From assembly GCA_039935415.1 (NCBI GenBank), contig JBDTKH010000032.1, positions 47,595 to 111,594 of the forward strand: DNA of 64,000 nucleotides. The letters are read 5' to 3'. Every line of letters starts with the position of its first letter. Positions within the stretch are counted from its first letter, which is position 1. Shown here piece by piece: positions 57,816 through 64,000 of this stretch. This DNA is from Palsa-870 sp039935415 (GTDB taxonomy: Bacteria > Chloroflexota > Dormibacteria > Dormibacterales > Dormibacteraceae). The notes under the pieces were generated by a model, which was not told the origin of the DNA, ran no database searches, and saw only the letters and a list, made by a program, of their open reading frames with translations. A program made the position numbers and the translations under genes.

Positions 57816-58856
57816 TCAGTTGGCGGTTCCTGGCGCCATCGCCGTGTAGACGCCTTCACGCGCAGCCCACCATTTCGGGTCGTATCTCACCACGTGGCTG
57901 GTCCCCCAGGGAGCGGCCTGTTGTGCCCAGGCCGTGGTGGCCGCCTCCGCAGCCGCGGTGTCGCGCACGAAGAAGTACAGCTCGCGACGTCCGCCCCATG
58001 TGACGCGACCGAGCGCCACGGCATTCTCGCCGAGCGCCGACGTCAGCGCGTCCTCCATCTGGTTCAGTGATTCCGCCTCGACGTTTCCCGGCATTCCATT
58101 GCCGTCAGGCTCGCCAAGTCCGATGACGGCAATCAGGTGGTAGACGTGGTCGAGGTGGTTGATCTGCTTCAAGGCCATGTTGACATTGACCAGCACCGGA
58201 CCGCCGTCGCGCGAACGCCCCTGTCCCAGTGTGTATTGCTCGCCAGTTGCACGCATGCGCGCGGCTTCCACCGCGGCGACGAACTCGTTCAGCGAAACCG
58301 CATTCGGGGGCCTCGAGAGCACGGCCTGGAGGCTGCTGATCCACCTCTCGACCTCGTCCTCGCCCAGGCTCTGGTCAAGTGTCAGGAACAACGCCTGGCT
58401 CACCGCCTGCGGTGGCAGCTTGTGGAAGCGCGGGTGATACAGCCAGACGTTGAATCGCTCACGCGATTCGTCGTATTGATGTGCGACGGCGAACTCCTCA
58501 GGCGACAGGGAACTCCCTCCAATGTCCAGGCTCAGGACGGGCGATGCCTGGCGACTGGCGAAGTATTCCCACGTCTGGTCCCGTGGAGGCGCCGACGCCA
58601 GCCAGATCGCCGTGAGACGGCGCAGCCCGAGGTCTCCTTCTGGCGACACTGTGAGGGAGTGCTGCGCCGACCGGCCTGGTCCGAGCTCCCAGGCGAAGCC
58701 TGGATGCAGCCGCTTGACTGCGGCCGAGATGTCGTCAACCTCGTTCCGGACGGATTGGTTCGCGATCGCGGCCGCGATTCGGTGCTTCGCCGTGCCCCAC
58801 CAGGTCCAGAACTCGGTGACCGCGTCGGGGCGAAGATTGTCGGGTTGGTCGCTCAC
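57816..58856 (-). CDS. DUF695-like protein
   Basis: A 346-residue soluble protein of unknown function. It has a mixed alpha/beta profile, LGLRRLTAIWLASAPP, a GGRRELYFFVRD block, and VVRYDPKWWAAREG at the end, reminiscent of DUF695-containing proteins. The GTG start overlaps the yggT stop as GTGA, so it belongs to the division-associated operon. Confidence 0.65.
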   Translation of the reverse strand: MSDQPDNLRPDAVTEFWTWWGTAKHRIAAAIANQSVRNEVDDISAAVKRLHPGFAWELGPGRSAQHSLTVSPEGDLGLRRLTAIWLASAPPRDQTWEYFASRQASPVLSLDIGGSSLSPEEFAVAHQYDESRERFNVWLYHPRFHKLPPQAVSQALFLTLDQSLGEDEVERWISSLQAVLSRPPNAVSLNEFVAAVEAARMRATGEQYTLGQGRSRDGGPVLVNVNMALKQINHLDHVYHLIAVIGLGEPDGNGMPGNVEAESLNQMEDALTSALGENAVALGRVTWGGRRELYFFVRDTAAAEAATTAWAQQAAPWGTSHVVRYDPKWWAAREGVYTAMAPGTAN

Positions 58857-59107
58857 GCGCCGGTGAAATTCCGCAGGGCGACGATCACGAAGTAGGCGGC
58901 GAGCGTCACCGCCAGGGGGGAAAGGTCCATGCCCGAGATCGGTGGGATCCAGCGCCGGACGGGGGCGAGGACGGGCTCCGTGACGCGGTAGGCGAGGCGG
59001 TACACCGAGTTGTTCGGGTACGGGCTCACCCAGGAGAAGGCGACCCGCACCAGCACGACGATGATGAAGGCGTAGAGGACGTAGATGAGGAAGGTCGCAA
59101 TCAGCAT
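58853..59107 (-). CDS. yggT: YggT family membrane protein
   Basis: An 84-residue two-helix protein: VRVAFSWVSPYPNNSVYRLAYRVTEPVLAPVRRWIPPISGMDLSPL is the complete YggT signature. YggT homologues (SepG/YlmG) help division-site organisation. It overlaps YggS (7 bp) and the DUF695-like gene. Confidence 0.9.
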   Translation of the reverse strand: MLIATFLIYVLYAFIIVVLVRVAFSWVSPYPNNSVYRLAYRVTEPVLAPVRRWIPPISGMDLSPLAVTLAAYFVIVALRNFTGA

Positions 59108-59784
59108 TCGTTACTACTACTCAGAGCGCGCGTGGCGCGAGGACCGAACAGCGCCTGACCCAATCGTAGCATCGTGCTTCCGGCGGCCAGCGCCGCCTCG
59201 AAGTCGACGCTCATCCCCATCGAAAGCACCGGCAGCTTCCTGCCCAGGCGCTGCTCGGCGTCGTCGCGCAGTATGCGCAGGTCGTCGAACGCGGGCCTGG
59301 GGTCGCGGTGCGAGGGGCCCATCGCCATCAGCCCCTGGAGGTCGAGCAGGCCTGCCACCTGCTCGATGAGCTCCGGCGCGGCGGACGGGTAGACGCCCGA
59401 CTTCTGCGTCTCGCGGGCCACGTTCACCTCGACCAGGACCTGCTGGGTCGGGGCGAGCCGGGCGATCGCTTCGGCGACGTGCAGTGAGTCGACGGTCTGG
59501 ATGAGCGCGAACTTTCCCGCGGCCAGGCGCACCTTGTTGCTTTGAAGGTGGCCGATCAGGTGCCAGAGCGCTGGCGGAACGTCGTCCATCTTGGCGAGCG
59601 CCTCGTGCACCCGGTTCTCTCCGAGCATGTTGAGGCCGGCGGCCAGCGCTTCCTTACAGGCATCCACCCCGAAGCCCTTGGTGACGGCGACGATGGCGAC
59701 CTCGTCGGGATTCCTCCCCGTGGCGGCGATCCGGGCGCTCACGCGGGCGAGCCTCTCGACTACTGACGCGGCCTCGGTCGTCAT
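59101..59784 (-). CDS. yggS: PLP homeostasis protein (YggS/YlmE family)
   Basis: A 227-residue PLP-binding barrel protein. The PLP Lys is in VAVTKGFG, with GENRVHEALAK and LIGHLQSNKV and the phosphate loop GMSVDFEAALAAGSTMLRLGQALFG. It keeps free PLP low. The ATG overlaps pgeF as ATGA. Confidence 0.94.
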   Translation of the reverse strand: MTTEAASVVERLARVSARIAATGRNPDEVAIVAVTKGFGVDACKEALAAGLNMLGENRVHEALAKMDDVPPALWHLIGHLQSNKVRLAAGKFALIQTVDSLHVAEAIARLAPTQQVLVEVNVARETQKSGVYPSAAPELIEQVAGLLDLQGLMAMGPSHRDPRPAFDDLRILRDDAEQRLGRKLPVLSMGMSVDFEAALAAGSTMLRLGQALFGPRATRALSSSNEC

Positions 59785-60491
59785 CGGAGCGCGACGATCG
59801 CGCCAAACCGGGTGCCGTCGGGGTCGCCCCGGTGTGAGGGAAGCACGGACGACTCCTTGGTGCAAAGGCCGAGCACGTGAACCTCGGACACCCCCGCCTC
59901 TTCGAGCTGAGCTCGGTTGGCCGCCGCCAGGTCGAGGAGGAATCGATCGTCGGGCCCGCTGGTCACGAATCGCGCGTCGAATTGAGACGCCACGTCCTCG
60001 CCGACCTCGTAGCACTTGCCGCAGATACCGGGGCCGATGCCCACGCGCATGTCCTTTGGCTCGGAGCCATACTCGCGTGCCATCGTCTCGACCACCGCGC
60101 CCGCGATGCCCGCTTGCGTGCCCCGCCACCCCGCGTGCGCGAGCCCAAGGGCGCGGTGCACGGGGTCCCAGAGCACGATCGGGTAGCAGTCCGCGAACGT
60201 GGCGAACAGCGCGACGCCCTTGCGGTCGGTCACCAGGCCGTCGGTGCGCTGCACCACGTCCCCCGGCTCATCAACCCGGGCCACCGTCGTGCCGTGGACC
60301 GCGCCGGCGGTCGTGAGCTCCATGTCGATCCCGAGTAGGCGCGCGAAGGCGCGACGTGACGCCAAAACAGGGACGGGGTCTGGCGCGTGCGTGAGCCCGA
60401 CGGATCCGATGGCCATGGTGGAGAAGCCGTGCACAAAGCCGGCATCGTCGGCGAGCGCGGGGATCCTGAGCACGACCGGCGCGACACTCAC
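59781..60491 (-). CDS. pgeF: Peptidoglycan editing factor/laccase-domain protein (YfiH)
   Basis: A 236-residue DUF152 protein. Metal-site residues are in AGAVHGTTVARV, FATFADCYPIVLWD (Cys) and GLAHAGWRGTQAG (His). It may edit lipid II or act as a purine nucleoside phosphorylase, roles reported for homologues. The GTG start has TAAGCT plus seven bases upstream. Confidence 0.92.
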   Translation of the reverse strand: MSVAPVVLRIPALADDAGFVHGFSTMAIGSVGLTHAPDPVPVLASRRAFARLLGIDMELTTAGAVHGTTVARVDEPGDVVQRTDGLVTDRKGVALFATFADCYPIVLWDPVHRALGLAHAGWRGTQAGIAGAVVETMAREYGSEPKDMRVGIGPGICGKCYEVGEDVASQFDARFVTSGPDDRFLLDLAAANRAQLEEAGVSEVHVLGLCTKESSVLPSHRGDPDGTRFGAIVALR

Positions 60492-60498
60492 GTGTTTG

Positions 60499-60504
60499 AG
60501 CTTA
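60499..60504 (-). promoter_or_regulatory. Leaderless -10 box of pgeF-yggS-yggT
   Basis: TAAGCT, seven bases, then GTG 60491. It lies at the end of element A copy 5. Confidence 0.4.
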
Positions 60505-60525
60505 GACGTCCGATGTGGAGATCAT

Positions 60526-60737
60526 TACCAGCGTCGCAGCGGCGGCCAGGTTCAACCCGGCCGCGACTTTGTCAAACCAGTCTGCCCCCGTCGCAAGGAG
60601 TAACTACTCCGAAAATCCCATGCCGGAAGATGAGCAGACTCGGCGGCGCAGCCGCTGGGTCGATGCAATCAGTGAGTTGCGGTAGCGCGTCCAACTCGCG
60701 CCTGGCGCGCAGAAGGAACCGCTGGTTCCTTCTCATA
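60526..60737 (-). repeat. Intergenic element A, copy 5
   Basis: Minus-strand copy starting six bases past the nrdR stop: ATGAGAAGGAACC-AGC-GGTTCCTTCT, then GGCGGCGC-type arms, a core TTTTCGGAGTAGTTACTCC, and GCGGCCGGG/CCTGGCCGC, ending TGCGACGCTGG. GGAGTA/TACTCC is perfectly paired in the core here. Confidence 0.85.
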
Positions 60738-60742
60738 CGTTC

Positions 60743-61204
60743 CTACGAACGTCTGGAACTCAGTACCTGTTCGATCTCTTTTTTGACTTGCTGCAGGTCC
60801 ATGAACTCCCGGTAGACGGAGGCGAAGCGGATGTACGCGACTTCGTCCAGGTCGCGCAACCTGACCATGACCATCTCGCCGATCTCGCCGCTTGGGATCT
60901 CGACACGTCCCGAGCGACGCAACTCGGCCTCGATGTCGTCGACGATCGCGCGCAGACGCTCCGGCGAGATGTCGCGCTTCTCGGTGGCCTTCTTCAGGCC
61001 GGTGAACAGCTTCTGCGGGTCGAAGTCCTCGCGGCGGCCGTCCTTCTTGGTGACGAAGAACGGGACGGTCTCGATGCGCTCGTACGTGGTGAATCGCTGC
61101 CCGCACTGCAGGCACTCGCGCCTCCGGCGGATCGCCTCCCCGACTTCAGAGTCGCGTGAGTCGACCACCTTCAGGTCGTGATGTCCGCAGTACGGGCAGC
61201 GCAT
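60743..61204 (-). CDS. nrdR: Transcriptional repressor NrdR
   Basis: A 153-residue repressor of ribonucleotide reductase genes. N-terminal zinc ribbon MRCPYCGHHDLKVVDSR...CLQCGQRFTTYE, followed by an ATP-cone domain. AAGGAG is upstream. It is next to ftsZ, but no nrd gene is in the window. Confidence 0.96.
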   Translation of the reverse strand: MRCPYCGHHDLKVVDSRDSEVGEAIRRRRECLQCGQRFTTYERIETVPFFVTKKDGRREDFDPQKLFTGLKKATEKRDISPERLRAIVDDIEAELRRSGRVEIPSGEIGEMVMVRLRDLDEVAYIRFASVYREFMDLQQVKKEIEQVLSSRRS

Positions 61205-61219
61205 GTATCTCCTTGGTCT

Positions 61220-62281
61220 CTACATCCGGTTGCGTAGGAACGCCGGGATGTTGATGTCGCCGAGCTCCTCCGCCCCGAACTCGGGCCGATCGATCGTACG
61301 ACGCATCGTCTCCTGCTTTGCTTCGCTCTGCGTCTTGCCGCCGAAGCCGGTCGCGATGACCGTGACCTTGATCTCGCCCTGCATCGTCTCGTCGCGCACG
61401 ACGCCGAAGATGATGTTGGCGCCTGGGTCGGCCGCCGCCCGCACGATCTCGGCGGCCTTCTGCACCTCCTGCAAGGTGATGTCCTTGCCGGCGGTGATGT
61501 TGAAAAGGATGCCCTTGGCGCCGTCGATCGACGTCTCCAACAGCGGGCTGGATACCGCCTGCTTGGCCGCATCCTCAGCGCGCGTGTCGCCTGCGCCGTG
61601 GCCGATGCCCATCAGCGCCTCGCCCGCGTTTTCCATGATCGCCTTCACGTCGGCGAAGTCGAGGTTGATGACACCCGGCTGGGTGACGAGGTCGGATATG
61701 CCCTGCACGCCCTGGCGCAGGACGTCGTCCGCCATGCGGAACGCCTCCTCGAGCGTGGTCTTGGAGCTGGCCACCTGGGCCAGCCGGTCGTTCGGGACCA
61801 CGATCAGCGCGTCGACCTGACTGCGCAGGGCCTTGATGCCCTCCTCGGCGGTGTCGTTGCGGATCCGCCCTTCGAATGCGAACGGCCGCGTGACCACGCC
61901 GATGGTCAGCGCGCCGGCTTCCTTGGCGAGCTCCGCCACGATCGCGGCCGACCCGGTGCCGGTCCCGCCGCCCATGCCACAGGTGATGAACACCATGTCC
62001 GAGTCCTGCACCACCGCGGAAAGCTCGGTGCGGCTCTCGTCGGCGGCGTCCCGGCCGCGCGTCCAGTCGCCGCCGGCGCCCAGGCCGCGGGTGATCTTGC
62101 CGCCCATCTGAACCTTGACGTCGGCCTGGCAGCGCTCGAGCGCCTGCTTGTCCGTGTTGACGGCGATGAACTCCACCTTGAGCGCTTTCGAGATCATGCG
62201 ATTGACGGCGTTGCCGCCACCGCCACCACAGCCGACGACCTTGATTCGCGCTCGCCCTTCGTGCAACAGACTTTCCTTCAT
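61220..62281 (-). CDS. ftsZ: Cell division GTPase FtsZ
   Basis: A 353-residue tubulin homologue forming the division ring. GTP-binding loop GMGGGTGTG (102-110), N-terminal VGCGGGGGNAVNRM (the usual GGGGCNAVNRM has Cys after the Gly run), and C-terminal peptide DINIPAFLRNRM. The linker is short. A strong AGGAGGAAG precedes the ATG. Confidence 0.97.
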   Translation of the reverse strand: MKESLLHEGRARIKVVGCGGGGGNAVNRMISKALKVEFIAVNTDKQALERCQADVKVQMGGKITRGLGAGGDWTRGRDAADESRTELSAVVQDSDMVFITCGMGGGTGTGSAAIVAELAKEAGALTIGVVTRPFAFEGRIRNDTAEEGIKALRSQVDALIVVPNDRLAQVASSKTTLEEAFRMADDVLRQGVQGISDLVTQPGVINLDFADVKAIMENAGEALMGIGHGAGDTRAEDAAKQAVSSPLLETSIDGAKGILFNITAGKDITLQEVQKAAEIVRAAADPGANIIFGVVRDETMQGEIKVTVIATGFGGKTQSEAKQETMRRTIDRPEFGAEELGDINIPAFLRNRM

Positions 62282-62345
62282 AACTTCCTCCTGGTTCGAA
62301 TTTGCTTTTGCTATGGCGAGCTCCAGCTGGTTTCGGGTTTCCTCT

Positions 62346-63578
62346 CTAGAAAAAATCGCGCAGCCACCTCACTGTCTTTTGATACGTGGTGCCGAACGTC
62401 ACGGCTTGCCGCGGGCCGTATCCGCGTACGGGTGCGCGCGAGCCCCATTTGACGAGGCCGGTCGAGACCGCGAACGACGGTCCCTGGGCCTTGTCCGCCA
62501 GGCCGGCGAGCCCGGTGGGCTGGCCGAGGCGGGCCGAGGTGTCGAAGACGTACTGGGCCGCGTCCATCGTGCCCATCAGGCGTGAGCCGCCCCCGGTGAC
62601 GACGACGCCGGCGGGGAGCAGCTGGTCGAAGCCCGTCTTGCGCACCTCTTCGCGCGCCATCTGAAAGATCTCACGCATGCGGGGTCCGATGATCTCGGCG
62701 AGGAAGCGGCGCGGCAGGGCCTGGATGCGGTCGCCGCCGACCTGCCTGACCTCGACCTTCTCCGCGTGGTCGATCACCTCAGGGAGCGCGTGGCCGTAGT
62801 TGAGCTTGAGACTCTCGGCCTCGTCCAGGGTCGTGCGGAGGCCGATGGCGATGTCGCTCGTCACGTGGTTGCCGCCGACCGGCAGCACAGCTAGGTGGCG
62901 CGCCGAGCCCTCGTTGTAGACGACGACGTTGGTCGTGCCCGCGCCGATCTCGATCAGGCACACGCCGAGCTCGATCTCCTGCGAGCTGAGCACTCCCTCG
63001 CCGCCGGCGAGGCCGGCGCACACGACGTCTTCGACGTCGAAGCCCGCGCCGTGCACGCACTTGATCACGTTCTGGACGGCGGTCTGAGCGCCGGTGATGA
63101 TGTTGGTCTCGACCTCGAGGCGGTGGCCGGTCATTCCGATGGCGTCGCGCACGCCGTCCTGCCCGTCGACCGTGTAGGCCCGCGGGATGACGTGGATGAC
63201 CTGGCGGTCGCTGGCCACGCTGATCGCGCGGCTCGCCTCGACCACGCGCTGCACGTCGTCCTCGCCGATCTCGTGGTCGGGGCGCGCGACGGCGACCACG
63301 CCCGTGGAGTTCTGCGACCACAGGTGGACGCCGGCGAGCGAGACCACGACGGACTCGATGCGCTGGCCGGCCATGCGCTCGGCTAAGACGGCCGCGGCCT
63401 GGATGGACGCGATGGTCTTGTCGAGGTTCACGACTACGCCCTTGCGCAGGCCCTCGGATGGGCTCTCGCCCACGCCGATGATGCTCACGGGAGCACCAGG
63501 GTCGTCAGACTCGGCAATCACGACCGCCACCCGGCTCGTGCCGAGGTCAAGGCCGACGGTTTTCTTCCGCCGTGACAA
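62346..63578 (-). CDS. ftsA: Cell division protein FtsA
   Basis: A 410-residue actin-like protein tethering FtsZ to the membrane. VGLDLGTSRVAVVIAE, the 1C insert, phosphate loops in IEIGAGTTNVVVYNEG and VVTGGGSRLMG, and a C-terminal amphipathic membrane-targeting helix (TVRWLRDFF). TTG start. Its presence separates this organism from most Actinobacteria. Confidence 0.96.
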   Translation of the reverse strand: MSRRKKTVGLDLGTSRVAVVIAESDDPGAPVSIIGVGESPSEGLRKGVVVNLDKTIASIQAAAVLAERMAGQRIESVVVSLAGVHLWSQNSTGVVAVARPDHEIGEDDVQRVVEASRAISVASDRQVIHVIPRAYTVDGQDGVRDAIGMTGHRLEVETNIITGAQTAVQNVIKCVHGAGFDVEDVVCAGLAGGEGVLSSQEIELGVCLIEIGAGTTNVVVYNEGSARHLAVLPVGGNHVTSDIAIGLRTTLDEAESLKLNYGHALPEVIDHAEKVEVRQVGGDRIQALPRRFLAEIIGPRMREIFQMAREEVRKTGFDQLLPAGVVVTGGGSRLMGTMDAAQYVFDTSARLGQPTGLAGLADKAQGPSFAVSTGLVKWGSRAPVRGYGPRQAVTFGTTYQKTVRWLRDFF

Positions 63579-63635
63579 AACTTTGCTGGGATGCCTCCTG
63601 GAACGTATGCGGATATGTTTGGCGGGGCTTCGCGG

Positions 63636-63641
63636 ATTATA
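63636..63641 (-). promoter_or_regulatory. -10 box of ftsA-ftsZ
   Basis: TATAAT on the minus strand about 58 bases before the ftsA TTG. No convincing -35 box. The rest of 63579-63816 is a low-complexity G-rich spacer without other evident features. Confidence 0.45.
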
Positions 63642-63816
63642 TCGGCTCCCGGGCGGTTGCGGGACCAGATTTTGTGGGTCGGGGGGTTGGACGGGCCACG
63701 CCTTGTGGTCGGGCGACGGCGGGGAAGGACTGTGAAGGGGTGTTCGGGGCGGGTCTGGAGGCCTTGAGGTGGCGGCCTCGGAGTGTGTTTTTTGGGTTGT
63801 TTACACACCGATTTGC

Positions 63817-63845
63817 TTGACAGAACGAACACCTGTTTGTATCAT
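63817..63845 (+). promoter_or_regulatory. Consensus promoter of the terminal DUF222-like gene with SOS-box-like palindrome
   Basis: TTGACA at 63817-63822, exactly 17 bases, and TATCAT at 63840-63845. ATG follows 6 bases later at 63852, so the message should be leaderless. CGAACACCTGTTTG at 63826-63839, near the LexA-type GAAC-N4-GTTC form with one change, sits in the spacer. Confidence 0.65.
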
Positions 63846-63851
63846 TCTCGT

Positions 63852-64000
63852 ATGCTCGCGACGCAAGACGTGCAGTCTCCTTGCAGCGCTTCCCTCCTCA
63901 GCGACGAGGAGCTCATGGAGCGAATGCGGAGCCGGCGTCATTTCATGGACGCGCAGGAGATTCTCTTCGCCCAGGACGCAGCCGAGTTTGCCTCCCGCGA
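63852..64000 (+). CDS. DUF222/HNH endonuclease-like protein (N-terminal part)
   Basis: Runs off the window end after about 49 codons, so function is inferred from the start: LLSDEELMERMRSRRHFMDAQEILFAQDAAEFA matches the helical start of DUF222 proteins, which usually end in an HNH nuclease domain. The promoter suggests LexA control. Confidence 0.5.
   Translation, partial: MLATQDVQSPCSASLLSDEELMERMRSRRHFMDAQEILFAQDAAEFASR

Overview
The window is a GC-rich bacterial chromosome segment of housekeeping genes, mostly on the minus strand. It suggests a deep-branching terrabacterial lineage of the Chloroflexota/Dormibacterota kind (inference, no database search possible). Actinobacteria-like traits are an AtpE resembling the mycobacterial c subunit, an InhA-like enoyl reductase, an F420-type nitroreductase, DUF3090/SCO1664 proteins, paired MaoC dehydratases and the start of a DUF222-like gene. 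FtsA sits next to FtsZ, which most Actinobacteria lack. There are no phage, IS, CRISPR or rRNA genes, and no gene-free stretch longer than 300 bases once the tmRNA and T-box are counted.

Layout. 1-9.6 kb (minus): F-type ATP synthase (atpA partial, H, F, E, B, plus atpI- and atpZ-like genes), a WecA/TagO transferase, glyA, tsaC, prmC, prfA, yqhQ (DUF1385) and rpmE. 9.6-18.4 kb (minus): site-2 protease, beta-propeller lipoprotein, a GlpX-like protein lacking catalytic residues, pyrG, an MBL hydrolase, argS, an HtrA-like protein with no catalytic triad, and a GNAT. 18.5-30.6 kb: tRNA-Thr, a frameshifted DinB gene, a GT87-type membrane protein, dnaK, then a plus-strand block of DUF3090, SCO1664, a surface protein, the five-gene branched-chain amino-acid ABC transporter and a membrane protein. 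30.5-43.3 kb: MaoC pair and acyl-CoA dehydrogenase, a zinc-ribbon membrane protein, a basic protein and RNase H, inhA/fabI, rhodanese, MBL lactonase, ctaB, ctaA, a Sco/TlpA fusion, phospholipase D, LOG, a LapA-like membrane protein, a winged-helix protein and a nitroreductase. 43.4-49.3 kb: hybrid histidine kinase, ssrA (tmRNA), R2-like oxidase, smpB, fmt, def and a second frameshifted DinB-like gene. 49.3-63.6 kb (minus): priA, coaBC, gmk, rluD, lspA, ileS with a T-box leader, a DUF695-like gene, yggT, yggS, pgeF, nrdR, ftsZ, ftsA. The window ends in a DUF222/HNH-like gene whose promoter carries a LexA-like palindrome.

How the genes work together. Respiration is served by ATP synthase and the heme A/copper assembly genes. 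Translation and its quality control are dense: prfA/prmC, tsaC, rpmE, ileS, argS, def/fmt, and ssrA with smpB. Envelope and division functions are wecA, lspA, pgeF, ftsA and ftsZ. Fatty-acid metabolism is represented by acd, the MaoC pair and inhA.

The least ordinary features are: (i) a five-copy intergenic element of about 165-225 bp with three hairpins that appear to covary, always just after a gene end or tRNA; (ii) several genes whose only sensible start is a near-cognate codon (CTG, GTA, ATA) overlapping the preceding stop codon; (iii) many apparently leaderless promoters with a TANNNT box 6-8 nt before the start codon; (iv) two pseudoenzymes that have lost their catalytic residues; (v) an IleRS with an altered HIGH motif behind a T-box.
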